Source: Schistosoma haematobium (Eukaryota > Platyhelminthes > Trematoda > Strigeidida > Schistosomatidae). Taken from it: a stretch of 64,000 nt of DNA. The stretch lies in assembly GCF_000699445.3 (NCBI RefSeq), contig NC_067197.1, positions 10,856,152-10,920,151 of the forward strand, written 5' to 3'. Position 1 is the first letter of the stretch. Every line of letters begins with the position of its first letter. The notes under the pieces were generated by a model. The model did no database searches and was not told where the DNA came from. It saw nothing but the letters and a program-made list of their open reading frames with translations. Shown piece by piece: positions 45,401-54,648 of this stretch. The translations under genes were made by a program, and so were the position numbers.

Positions 45401-46633
45401 TACCTCGAACATGGTTGGCCTGCCCATATAGACGACAAAAATATTGAACAGTATTCCCACCGTCGGAATTCCCTATCACTTGTGGATGGATGCTTGATGT
45501 TTGGGAATCGAGTAATCGTACCCATAAATTTACGCTGTAAGGTGATGTCACAACTGCATGCCGCACACCCAGGGGTAGCAAGGATGAAGGCACTTGCACG
45601 TGGATACGTATATTGGCCGAATATTGACGCTCAGATCAAAGAATATGTTGAGAGATGTTCCGCGTGTGCAAAAGCTATCAAAGCCCCTCGCAAGACCGAA
45701 ATGCAGAGTTGGGGGACACCAACAAATCCATGGTCAAGAGTACACGTAGATTTCGCCGGTCCCATAAACGGAAAACAGTACTTAGTGATGGTTGATGCTT
45801 TCTCAAAATGGCCGGAAATCCACTACGTTAAGTCTCTTTCTACAAAAGCTACTATTGAAAAACTGAGGCATGTATTTAGCTGTTTTGGGTGTCCAGATGT
45901 ATTAGTATCCGATAATGGACCACAGTTCACCTCCGCTGAATTCTCGAAGTTCTGCGCCGCCAACGCTGTTAGGCATATAAAGACACCCCCATATCATCCA
46001 CAGTCAAACGGTCTAGTCGAGAGGTTCGTAGATACATTTAAAAGAGCGCTACTTAAAGCCGAGGGAGAAGGTGAAATAGACGAGATGATTCAAAGATTTC
46101 TACAAACATACCGAGCAACACCAAACCCAACAACAAATAATCAAGAAAGCCCGGCAGAAGCAATTTTTGGGAGAAAGATTAGAATACCTATGGAGCAAAT
46201 GAAACCAAAGCTTAGAGCCAACCTCCGAAAGAACAAACGAATGGAACAGCAATTCAACAAGCGGCACGGTGCATTGCCCAGAAGGTTTAAGGTGGGACAA
46301 GCGGTAATAACAAGAGATTTCACGGGAGTAAAGCCAACTTGGAAGTTTGGCATAATAATACGAAAAAAAGGGAAAGATATCTACGAAGTAGAAGTTGGAC
46401 AAAAGATATGGGTGAGACATGCAAACCAGATACAGCCAACCAGACAAGAAAGAGAGACAGAAAATGCTACAAAGTCGAAGATACCAATAAATATATTAAC
46501 TGAGTCGAATAATGAAATTAAAAATGATCCGAATAATAACAAGACGTGTGAAACACTCCCGAGGAGGTCGCAGCGCATCAGACGAAAGCCCAATCGAATA
46601 AAAATAAATCCTAAGGATCATTATTATCTCTAA
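42455..46633 (+). CDS. Ty3/gypsy gag-pol polyprotein, copy 2 (1392 aa)
   Basis: Same length and domain order as copy 1, with the protein apparently identical to copy 3. It differs from copy 1 at the integrase residue 1139 (His, from two base changes at positions equivalent to 41015 and 41018). It has a private synonymous T at 43054. The start is unambiguous here, because the upstream run has one A less than copy 1 and the frame is closed upstream. Confidence 0.95.
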   Translation: MSISLEQLQLLLQQQQQQYQQQQQQMLASQQKLLETLLGKLSIQQEIPEHKSIESYLNPVSEFIFDADNGHTFEAWFGRIEDIFRVEFAAIDDAKKVRLLLQKLGPNEHQKYKNHILPKHPREVSFDETVNILNKMFCEQSSLFRIRYNCLQLTKEADEDYTTYAGRVNLQAERFKLNVLTSDQFKCLLFISGLNSPVDADFRMKLLSRMEHDDEMTLQTITTECQRLINLKQDTAMLETKSAAPSNSVHAVKTGQRRNSTKSHKYHSKSPKPATKCWYCGAWHFSRFCRFRNHRCTICNKVGHKELVCRTRESLRSKRTRRPHQYENKYINSVYSTLALSVADKRRYVELIVNGVHIRLQLDTASDITLISKRTWYLIGCPKVLPTEHTARNASGDILKLVGMIKCSVKFRGNYFTGNCYLTNRHELDLIGIDWIDKLNLWDVPLNEICTMKSASNPRDPPTVHVAKKVVTIEDLLQKHKNLFQNKLGCCTIEKAKLYLRQDVKPVFRPKRQVPYAAIDKVDKELDRLEKLGVIQPVNYSAWAAPIVVVQKASGAIRLCADFSTGLNDVLQNHSYPLPLPEDLFIKLNGGRYFSKLDLSEAYLQVEVDEDSKELLTINTHRGLYRFNRLPFGVKPAPAIFQQIMDTMVSNIEGVAVYLDDIIVVGSSTQELMRRLDVVLTKISQAGFQLQKEKCEFLLESVKYLGYIFDKDGRRPDPDNINAIKNIPRPTEVTTLRSFLGMIGYYSMFVPQMYKLRQPLNQLLMANTTWHWTKECQDSFDEIKRILSSKLLLTHYNPKLEIIVAADASNYGIGAVISHRFPDGKEKPIAHASRTLNSAERKYSQIEKEGLALVFAVKKFHKMIYGRRFTLLTDHKPLISIFGSKSGIPAYTANRLQRWAITLLAYDFQILYKSTEKFGQADALSRLIANQKQEREDSIIATISLEDDIHHILQVAIKATPLSSEDIRRYTQEDNELKQIISYLEHGWPAHIDDKNIEQYSHRRNSLSLVDGCLMFGNRVIVPINLRCKVMSQLHAAHPGVARMKALARGYVYWPNIDAQIKEYVERCSACAKAIKAPRKTEMQSWGTPTNPWSRVHVDFAGPINGKQYLVMVDAFSKWPEIHYVKSLSTKATIEKLRHVFSCFGCPDVLVSDNGPQFTSAEFSKFCAANAVRHIKTPPYHPQSNGLVERFVDTFKRALLKAEGEGEIDEMIQRFLQTYRATPNPTTNNQESPAEAIFGRKIRIPMEQMKPKLRANLRKNKRMEQQFNKRHGALPRRFKVGQAVITRDFTGVKPTWKFGIIIRKKGKDIYEVEVGQKIWVRHANQIQPTRQERETENATKSKIPINILTESNNEIKNDPNNNKTCETLPRRSQRIRRKPNRIKINPKDHYYL

Positions 46634-46655
46634 TGCTTCAAAAAAAAAAGGGAGG

Positions 46656-47174
46656 TGTTATATCCGGTGAAGATTAAATAACAGGTAACTTCCGAGGACT
46701 ATTCATGGACTAATATTCTATAAACATTCTTATTGTATAACTACTCAACAATTACACTATGTATATTTATATTCCTTTTATGATAAGCTTTATTTTGACC
46801 TATAATTTATTATTGTACGATTTACGCTTCTTAAGTTATGTTCAGTTTATTAACTAATGCCTCCCACATTCACAGCCACTTTTTGGCTTATTTGTGTACA
46901 AATATTATTTCCTATTTTATGGTACGTTGCGGTCTGTGTGATTGATATATAAACCAAGTATGCCTGAAATAAACGATCTGCTCTGATTCGGAAGCTGGTA
47001 TCTTGTTCTGGACTCAAGTGGAAGGGCTCGTAGGACATAGGACCAATAAGGACGCTAAACTGCCCACACCGGTTGAACGTCATTGGTTGGCCTAGTGTGA
47101 AGATTCGTATAAGTCGTATTCGGATTGGTAGATAGATCGTGTGATCGAAAAGTCAGACATCCAAGGTCATAACA
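46656..47174 (+). repeat. LTR 3 (shared), 519 bp
   Basis: 3' LTR of copy 2 and 5' LTR of copy 3. No difference from LTR 4 was noticed. Confidence 0.93.
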
Positions 47175-47308
47175 ATTGGCGACGGGGATTTTGGCAACAA
47201 AATAATAATAATAATAATACAACAAGTGCTGACTCAGATTTTGGAAATAAATTAGCTGTTATAATTGCCGGTGATTTTTGGAGCTAATATTATTGGCAAA
47301 ATAAAAAA

Positions 47309-50300
47309 ATGTCGATTTCCTTAGAACAGTTGCAGTTATTATTACAACAACAGCAGCAACAATATCAACAACAGCAGCAGCAGATGTTAGCTTCTCAACA
47401 GAAACTCTTGGAAACACTTTTGGGGAAACTATCTATCCAACAAGAGATTCCAGAACATAAAAGTATTGAGTCATACCTTAATCCAGTTTCAGAATTTATA
47501 TTTGATGCAGACAACGGTCACACTTTTGAAGCATGGTTTGGCAGAATTGAAGATATTTTCCGAGTTGAATTTGCTGCTATAGATGACGCAAAGAAAGTTC
47601 GGCTGCTATTACAAAAACTTGGTCCTAATGAGCATCAAAAGTATAAAAACCATATTCTGCCTAAACATCCGCGAGAAGTTAGTTTCGATGAAACTGTTAA
47701 CATCCTAAATAAAATGTTTTGTGAACAGTCGTCTTTATTCCGTATCCGGTATAACTGTCTACAGCTGACTAAAGAGGCTGATGAAGATTATACTACGTAC
47801 GCCGGAAGAGTAAATTTACAAGCAGAACGATTTAAATTAAATGTATTAACCAGTGATCAATTTAAATGCTTATTATTTATTTCTGGTCTGAACTCTCCTG
47901 TTGATGCCGACTTTCGCATGAAGTTGTTATCCCGTATGGAACATGATGATGAAATGACGTTACAAACTATCACCACTGAATGTCAACGATTAATAAATTT
48001 AAAACAAGATACAGCTATGCTGGAAACCAAAAGTGCTGCTCCATCGAATTCTGTTCATGCTGTTAAGACAGGTCAAAGACGAAATAGTACCAAAAGTCAT
48101 AAATATCACTCGAAAAGCCCTAAACCTGCAACTAAATGTTGGTATTGTGGTGCGTGGCATTTCTCAAGATTTTGCCGGTTTAGAAATCATAGATGCACTA
48201 TATGCAATAAAGTTGGCCACAAAGAATTAGTCTGCCGAACTAGAGAAAGTTTAAGATCAAAACGAACCAGACGTCCGCACCAGTACGAAAATAAGTATAT
48301 AAACAGCGTATATTCTACACTGGCTCTAAGCGTAGCGGATAAAAGAAGATATGTGGAATTAATTGTTAATGGTGTTCATATTCGATTGCAACTGGACACG
48401 GCGTCAGATATCACACTAATCTCGAAACGAACGTGGTATTTAATTGGGTGTCCGAAAGTATTACCAACAGAGCACACTGCACGGAATGCGTCCGGAGATA
48501 TATTGAAACTTGTGGGAATGATAAAATGCTCTGTTAAATTCCGAGGTAATTACTTTACAGGAAATTGTTACTTAACGAACAGACATGAGTTAGACCTTAT
48601 TGGTATAGACTGGATAGATAAACTAAATTTATGGGATGTACCATTAAATGAAATATGCACAATGAAAAGCGCAAGTAATCCTAGAGATCCACCCACAGTT
48701 CATGTAGCTAAGAAAGTCGTAACTATAGAAGATCTTTTGCAGAAACATAAAAACTTGTTCCAGAATAAATTGGGATGCTGCACAATTGAGAAGGCAAAAT
48801 TATACCTACGACAGGATGTAAAACCTGTTTTCCGTCCAAAGCGTCAAGTTCCATATGCAGCTATTGACAAAGTCGACAAAGAATTAGACCGACTAGAGAA
48901 ACTCGGTGTTATACAACCTGTTAATTATTCGGCATGGGCAGCACCAATTGTAGTAGTTCAGAAAGCGAGCGGAGCTATTCGCCTTTGTGCAGATTTTTCA
49001 ACAGGATTAAATGACGTTTTACAAAATCATTCATATCCATTACCTTTACCAGAGGATTTATTTATTAAACTGAACGGTGGACGTTATTTTTCTAAACTTG
49101 ATTTGTCTGAAGCTTACTTACAGGTGGAAGTTGACGAAGATTCAAAGGAGTTATTAACCATTAATACCCACCGTGGGCTTTATCGATTTAACCGATTACC
49201 GTTTGGTGTTAAGCCAGCTCCAGCAATTTTCCAGCAGATAATGGATACTATGGTGTCTAACATCGAAGGTGTAGCAGTTTATTTGGATGATATTATAGTT
49301 GTTGGCTCTTCCACGCAGGAATTAATGCGTCGGTTAGATGTGGTGCTCACTAAAATATCACAAGCTGGGTTTCAGTTACAAAAAGAAAAGTGTGAATTTC
49401 TGCTCGAGTCTGTTAAATACCTGGGATATATATTTGATAAAGATGGTCGTCGACCGGATCCAGACAATATAAATGCTATCAAAAATATACCCAGACCGAC
49501 TGAGGTTACAACCCTTCGTTCATTCTTGGGGATGATTGGTTATTATAGTATGTTCGTACCCCAGATGTATAAATTGCGACAACCATTAAATCAACTTTTG
49601 ATGGCTAATACAACATGGCACTGGACAAAAGAATGCCAAGATTCTTTCGATGAAATAAAAAGGATTTTATCTTCTAAACTGTTGCTGACTCATTATAATC
49701 CAAAGCTTGAAATAATTGTAGCCGCCGATGCTTCAAACTATGGAATTGGAGCCGTTATCAGTCATCGTTTTCCTGATGGTAAAGAAAAGCCAATTGCCCA
49801 TGCATCCCGAACTCTTAACTCAGCCGAGCGAAAATATAGTCAGATTGAGAAGGAAGGATTAGCTTTAGTTTTTGCAGTAAAGAAATTTCATAAAATGATT
49901 TATGGTCGTCGATTTACGCTTTTAACAGACCACAAGCCGCTTATATCTATATTTGGATCAAAGTCAGGTATTCCTGCTTATACAGCGAATCGGTTACAAC
50001 GCTGGGCTATTACGTTGCTTGCTTATGATTTCCAAATCCTATATAAATCAACTGAAAAGTTTGGACAAGCTGATGCCTTATCTCGATTAATTGCGAATCA
50101 GAAGCAGGAACGTGAAGATTCTATTATCGCAACGATATCGTTGGAAGATGATATTCACCATATACTGCAAGTTGCCATAAAAGCAACACCATTATCCTCT
50201 GAAGATATTAGACGCTATACTCAAGAAGATAATGAATTGAAGCAGATTATTAGTTACCTCGAACATGGTTGGCCTGCCCATATAGACGACAAAAATATTG

Positions 50301-51487
50301 AACAGTATTCCCACCGTCGGAATTCCCTATCACTTGTGGATGGATGCTTGATGTTTGGGAATCGAGTAATCGTACCCATAAATTTACGCTGTAAGGTGAT
50401 GTCACAACTGCATGCCGCACACCCAGGGGTAGCAAGGATGAAGGCACTTGCACGTGGATACGTATATTGGCCGAATATTGACGCTCAGATCAAAGAATAT
50501 GTTGAGAGATGTTCCGCGTGTGCAAAAGCTATCAAAGCCCCTCGCAAGACCGAAATGCAGAGTTGGGGGACACCAACAAATCCATGGTCAAGAGTACACG
50601 TAGATTTCGCCGGTCCCATAAACGGAAAACAGTACTTAGTGATGGTTGATGCTTTCTCAAAATGGCCGGAAATCCACTACGTTAAGTCTCTTTCTACAAA
50701 AGCTACTATTGAAAAACTGAGGCATGTATTTAGCTGTTTTGGGTGTCCAGATGTATTAGTATCCGATAATGGACCACAGTTCACCTCCGCTGAATTCTCG
50801 AAGTTCTGCGCCGCCAACGCTGTTAGGCATATAAAGACACCCCCATATCATCCACAGTCAAACGGTCTAGTCGAGAGGTTCGTAGATACATTTAAAAGAG
50901 CGCTACTTAAAGCCGAGGGAGAAGGTGAAATAGACGAGATGATTCAAAGATTTCTACAAACATACCGAGCAACACCAAACCCAACAACAAATAATCAAGA
51001 AAGCCCGGCAGAAGCAATTTTTGGGAGAAAGATTAGAATACCTATGGAGCAAATGAAACCAAAGCTTAGAGCCAACCTCCGAAAGAACAAACGAATGGAA
51101 CAGCAATTCAACAAGCGGCACGGTGCATTGCCCAGAAGGTTTAAGGTGGGACAAGCGGTAATAACAAGAGATTTCACGGGAGTAAAGCCAACTTGGAAGT
51201 TTGGCATAATAATACGAAAAAAAGGGAAAGATATCTACGAAGTAGAAGTTGGACAAAAGATATGGGTGAGACATGCAAACCAGATACAGCCAACCAGACA
51301 AGAAAGAGAGACAGAAAATGCTACAAAGTCGAAGATACCAATAAATATATTAACTGAGTCGAATAATGAAATTAAAAATGATCCGAATAATAACAAGACG
51401 TGTGAAACACTCCCGAGGAGGTCGCAGCGCATCAGACGAAAGCCCAATCGAATAAAAATAAATCCTAAGGATCATTATTATCTCTAA
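47309..51487 (+). CDS. Ty3/gypsy gag-pol polyprotein, copy 3 (1392 aa)
   Basis: Same start, domains and catalytic residues as copies 1 and 2. His at integrase residue 1139 as in copy 2, but C at the synonymous site where copy 2 has T. The intact frame shows that all three units are recent. Confidence 0.95.
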   Translation: MSISLEQLQLLLQQQQQQYQQQQQQMLASQQKLLETLLGKLSIQQEIPEHKSIESYLNPVSEFIFDADNGHTFEAWFGRIEDIFRVEFAAIDDAKKVRLLLQKLGPNEHQKYKNHILPKHPREVSFDETVNILNKMFCEQSSLFRIRYNCLQLTKEADEDYTTYAGRVNLQAERFKLNVLTSDQFKCLLFISGLNSPVDADFRMKLLSRMEHDDEMTLQTITTECQRLINLKQDTAMLETKSAAPSNSVHAVKTGQRRNSTKSHKYHSKSPKPATKCWYCGAWHFSRFCRFRNHRCTICNKVGHKELVCRTRESLRSKRTRRPHQYENKYINSVYSTLALSVADKRRYVELIVNGVHIRLQLDTASDITLISKRTWYLIGCPKVLPTEHTARNASGDILKLVGMIKCSVKFRGNYFTGNCYLTNRHELDLIGIDWIDKLNLWDVPLNEICTMKSASNPRDPPTVHVAKKVVTIEDLLQKHKNLFQNKLGCCTIEKAKLYLRQDVKPVFRPKRQVPYAAIDKVDKELDRLEKLGVIQPVNYSAWAAPIVVVQKASGAIRLCADFSTGLNDVLQNHSYPLPLPEDLFIKLNGGRYFSKLDLSEAYLQVEVDEDSKELLTINTHRGLYRFNRLPFGVKPAPAIFQQIMDTMVSNIEGVAVYLDDIIVVGSSTQELMRRLDVVLTKISQAGFQLQKEKCEFLLESVKYLGYIFDKDGRRPDPDNINAIKNIPRPTEVTTLRSFLGMIGYYSMFVPQMYKLRQPLNQLLMANTTWHWTKECQDSFDEIKRILSSKLLLTHYNPKLEIIVAADASNYGIGAVISHRFPDGKEKPIAHASRTLNSAERKYSQIEKEGLALVFAVKKFHKMIYGRRFTLLTDHKPLISIFGSKSGIPAYTANRLQRWAITLLAYDFQILYKSTEKFGQADALSRLIANQKQEREDSIIATISLEDDIHHILQVAIKATPLSSEDIRRYTQEDNELKQIISYLEHGWPAHIDDKNIEQYSHRRNSLSLVDGCLMFGNRVIVPINLRCKVMSQLHAAHPGVARMKALARGYVYWPNIDAQIKEYVERCSACAKAIKAPRKTEMQSWGTPTNPWSRVHVDFAGPINGKQYLVMVDAFSKWPEIHYVKSLSTKATIEKLRHVFSCFGCPDVLVSDNGPQFTSAEFSKFCAANAVRHIKTPPYHPQSNGLVERFVDTFKRALLKAEGEGEIDEMIQRFLQTYRATPNPTTNNQESPAEAIFGRKIRIPMEQMKPKLRANLRKNKRMEQQFNKRHGALPRRFKVGQAVITRDFTGVKPTWKFGIIIRKKGKDIYEVEVGQKIWVRHANQIQPTRQERETENATKSKIPINILTESNNEIKNDPNNNKTCETLPRRSQRIRRKPNRIKINPKDHYYL

Positions 51488-51509
51488 TGCTTCAAAAAAA
51501 AAAGGGAGG

Positions 51510-52028
51510 TGTTATATCCGGTGAAGATTAAATAACAGGTAACTTCCGAGGACTATTCATGGACTAATATTCTATAAACATTCTTATTGTATAACTACTC
51601 AACAATTACACTATGTATATTTATATTCCTTTTATGATAAGCTTTATTTTGACCTATAATTTATTATTGTACGATTTACGCTTCTTAAGTTATGTTCAGT
51701 TTATTAACTAATGCCTCCCACATTCACAGCCACTTTTTGGCTTATTTGTGTACAAATATTATTTCCTATTTTATGGTACGTTGCGGTCTGTGTGATTGAT
51801 ATATAAACCAAGTATGCCTGAAATAAACGATCTGCTCTGATTCGGAAGCTGGTATCTTGTTCTGGACTCAAGTGGAAGGGCTCGTAGGACATAGGACCAA
51901 TAAGGACGCTAAACTGCCCACACCGGTTGAACGTCATTGGTTGGCCTAGTGTGAAGATTCGTATAAGTCGTATTCGGATTGGTAGATAGATCGTGTGATC
52001 GAAAAGTCAGACATCCAAGGTCATAACA
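51510..52028 (+). repeat. LTR 4 (outer 3' LTR), 519 bp
   Basis: Ends ATAACA at 52028 and is followed directly by the right copy of the target duplication GTTTC (52029-52033). Confidence 0.93.
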
Positions 52029-52033
52029 GTTTC

Positions 52034-52448
52034 ATCGCCAACGACAGATTATGTTTTTATTTATTTAGATCATAAAGTTAAGTGGCTTTATTTTTTTATT
52101 GACAAGGTTTAAAATTATACCTCATATTATACGGTAAATGTTTTGTGTAAAAAACATCGCAGTTTATAATAACCAATTGAACTCTAAAATCACAGTCAAA
52201 CTTTCAATAAAATGTATGTTTGATAATTATAGATACAATTTATTTACAAAAATAAATTATGTTTATACCATTACCATGTCCATATCAATATCTACTTGAG
52301 CACAAGCTTGTTATTGTACTATTATTTAAACAAGTAAAATGGGTCTTCTGCATTGTACTAATGGTTCATTCTGTTTTGTTTTTTTAAATTACTTCATATC
52401 TCCATATGTCATAGATTTTTTTTCTTTTGAAAATAATTTCAATTATAG
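52034..52448 (+). other. End of intron B-C
   Basis: AT-rich, ending in the acceptor AATTATAG. No other feature. Confidence 0.6.
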
Positions 52449-52546
52449 ATACTTCAATCGGAAGTTCGTGCATTAAAATTATTGGTTGCTGAATTATCAT
52501 CAAGTATAACAAATCAAAAGATTAGAAACTCTTTATATAATACAAG
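52449..52546 (+). CDS. RAB3IP: Rabin8/Sec2-like Rab exchange factor, exon C
   Basis: Seen: 98 bp from the acceptor ATTATAG to the donor GTTAGT, starting in phase 0 and ending in phase 2. The peptide begins ILQSEVRALKLLVAELSSSI. Known: it aligns without gaps to the VLQAEVAALKTLVLSS end of the Sec2 domain in Rabin8/GRAB, so exons A, B and C together give a continuous Sec2 domain end. After SSSI the sequence (NQKIRNSLYNT) is not conserved. The 17-kb distance to exon B is nearly all the LTR array. Confidence 0.85.
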
Positions 52547-53293
52547 GTTAGTTTCTTATTTTCGTTATATATGTATACTATAGTATTTGGCATTAACAGA
52601 GAGTATCTACAAAGTAGAAATTTTTATGATGAAACAATAATTTATGGAGATCTTTGAGTGACGCTAAAGTGACCTTGAGAATACCCACCTATCAACTAGG
52701 ACTTAAGGTTATGAACCGGTGCGAGGAATTACAATTATGATTTACAGTTGAAGTTAGTGTTAGGAAATAAATTTTAGGTTTTTATCACGAACTGACATCA
52801 ACTAAAATACCAAGACGCTATTTAGCCAAACGGTTGAATGAATTTTGCGCAAATATCTAAAACGTGTTATCCTAAATCTGATTGGTTCGTTCATAAATTA
52901 TAGTTTCGCCACTTTTATTTCATAAACTAAAACCTGTACCTCTCAAAATACCACTGTTAGAGATAGTGTCTTTATAGTCACCCCTTCTTATGTAATCAGC
53001 AAGATCTTTCATTTTAATAAGAAAATAAATACATAAATATCCGTACCAATAATCAATTAAAGAAGTTTATCTATGAAAAAACAGAAGATAATAAAAAACT
53101 TTGTTATCAAGTGTATTTATTTTATAAACAACATATTGTTCTAGAATCGTATGATATGTTTACTACTTCAATATTCAAATACGTTTATTCTATCAATTAA
53201 GTGTAAATCAAACGTTGTGTTTCGTGTTGATTTTTTTATCACACAAAAATATAACATTCATTCTGTGTTGGTGTCTATGATGCAAATCGTAAC

Positions 53294-53297
<4 letters not shown>

Positions 53298-53354
<57 letters not shown>

Positions 53355-53356
53355 TA
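53298..53356. repeat. (TA)n microsatellite, 59 bp, one interruption
   Basis: AT/TA run with a single G at about 53336. Confidence 0.95.
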
Positions 53357-53924
53357 CTAAACTATAGCTTCCTTGTGTCTGTAAGCCAAATACTTATAAA
53401 TTTACTACAGTATCTTTATTAAAGATATTACTTTTCACAATTTTCAATATAAAGGTCAACACTCTTCCACGATCGATTGTCTTATTTTTTTTTATAAAAA
53501 TCTTAATAAACAGTGTTTCTCATCCCATTACTGATTGAGATTAACCTATAAAAATTAACTGATTTGTAGCAAATTGTCACTTGACAATTACAAGAATTAA
53601 AATTTTATAACTTTTTTTGTTAAAAAATAAGAGCAGTCAAAACGAAATATATATAAGTTTGAAACAACTTAAAGAGCAGATTTTATGTGTGTTGTTTTAG
53701 CCCCGGATGACAACTTGAAGAACGGTCGTTTGAATTCCTATATCACTCTAATTATTTAACAATTTGACATGAAACAAGGCTTAACCAAACGCTTTTTTCA
53801 TCTTTTTATGAATGTCTAAATGAGTGTTTTTGCACTAGCTGAAAAACTGTTGGAAATAGAAGCAGAGTATGTAACTTTTTCATCCTACTCGTAGCCTTTC
53901 CATCAGTTCTCATTCATGATTCCA

Positions 53925-54000
53925 TGTAGAATTGAACCCATGGCCTTTATGACTCGAGGCGATCAGTACTTACCTAGACGTCTAACCTAAAGCCAGTAGT
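53925..54000 (-). repeat. tRNA-derived SINE-head-like relic
   Basis: On the minus strand, TGGCTTTAGGTTAGACG is A-box-like and GGGTTCAATTC is B-box-like, about 45 bp apart. Decayed, with no intact cloverleaf. Confidence 0.45.
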
Positions 54001-54648
54001 ACACATTCGTAGCTTCAGTCAATATGTGATATAGCACTATCCTCTGTCTCATTATCTATGTATATCTGTCCCATACGCAGTTTGATTGTCTTTACTAGTT
54101 GTAAATTTCTGCTAAAACGTTCGAAGATTCATCTGGAAGACAGTCACTAATGAACAATGGATTATTAATTACAAAAGGTGTTCTGTAAGGGGGTGCGGAT
54201 AACTTAAAATTAATTGTCACCGTGAACTGATGATCATCTGATGTGAGAATAGAGTAGTATGACAACTTAATATAAGTTAGGAATCCGTACCGTTGTGTTT
54301 TCTTCATTGTTCTAGGTGTAACATACGACATATCTTGAATATGATTGATTTGACACTTTTAATATGGAGCCGTGGGTACGGACTGATGAGTAATCGTTAC
54401 ACTTGTTTGTGATTATTATGTTAGGTGTAAAGAGTATACATCTATTTACTTCCAGTATAAGCATGTGATAAAGAAAAAAAATGAGAATAAACGAAAGTTA
54501 GAAGTATAAATCATTGGATCTCATATCAATGGTCCAAAAGTAGCATAATTCCTGAAAAGCCTGAAAGTTTAACACTTAGTGGTATATTGGGTTTGCATTA
54601 TTGAAGCGTTCCATAAACGTCTTTTATTATCCAGGTGTCTTGACACTT

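Larger units (their letters stand above)
36948..52028 (+). mobile_element. Tandem array of three Ty3/gypsy elements sharing four LTRs
   Basis: Seen: LTRs at 36948-37467, 41802-42320, 46656-47174 and 51510-52028, with bodies of about 4335 bp between them; the period is 4854 bp each time. The only target duplication is GTTTC at 36943-36947 and 52029-52033, outside the whole array. LTRs begin TGTTAT and end ATAACA. Each body has a primer-binding site two bases after its 5' LTR, one long gag-pol frame, and an A9-10 GGGAGG polypurine tract just before the next LTR. The three frames are all intact. The array lies in sense orientation in an intron of the Rabin8-like gene. The integrase, RT and two zinc knuckles place it in Ty3/gypsy. 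It may be of the mag-like group, but no named family was matched. Confidence 0.93.
52547..54639 (+). other. Intron C-D, first part
   Basis: Contains a TA microsatellite (53298-53356) and a tRNA-like repeat (53925-54000). No exon was recognised; the minus frame at 54095-54331 has no family resemblance. Confidence 0.4.

Noticed and set aside
54095..54331. 78-codon minus-strand frame as a gene
   Set aside because: No family resemblance and no splice or promoter support. It may be a repeat fragment, but I could not link it to one.
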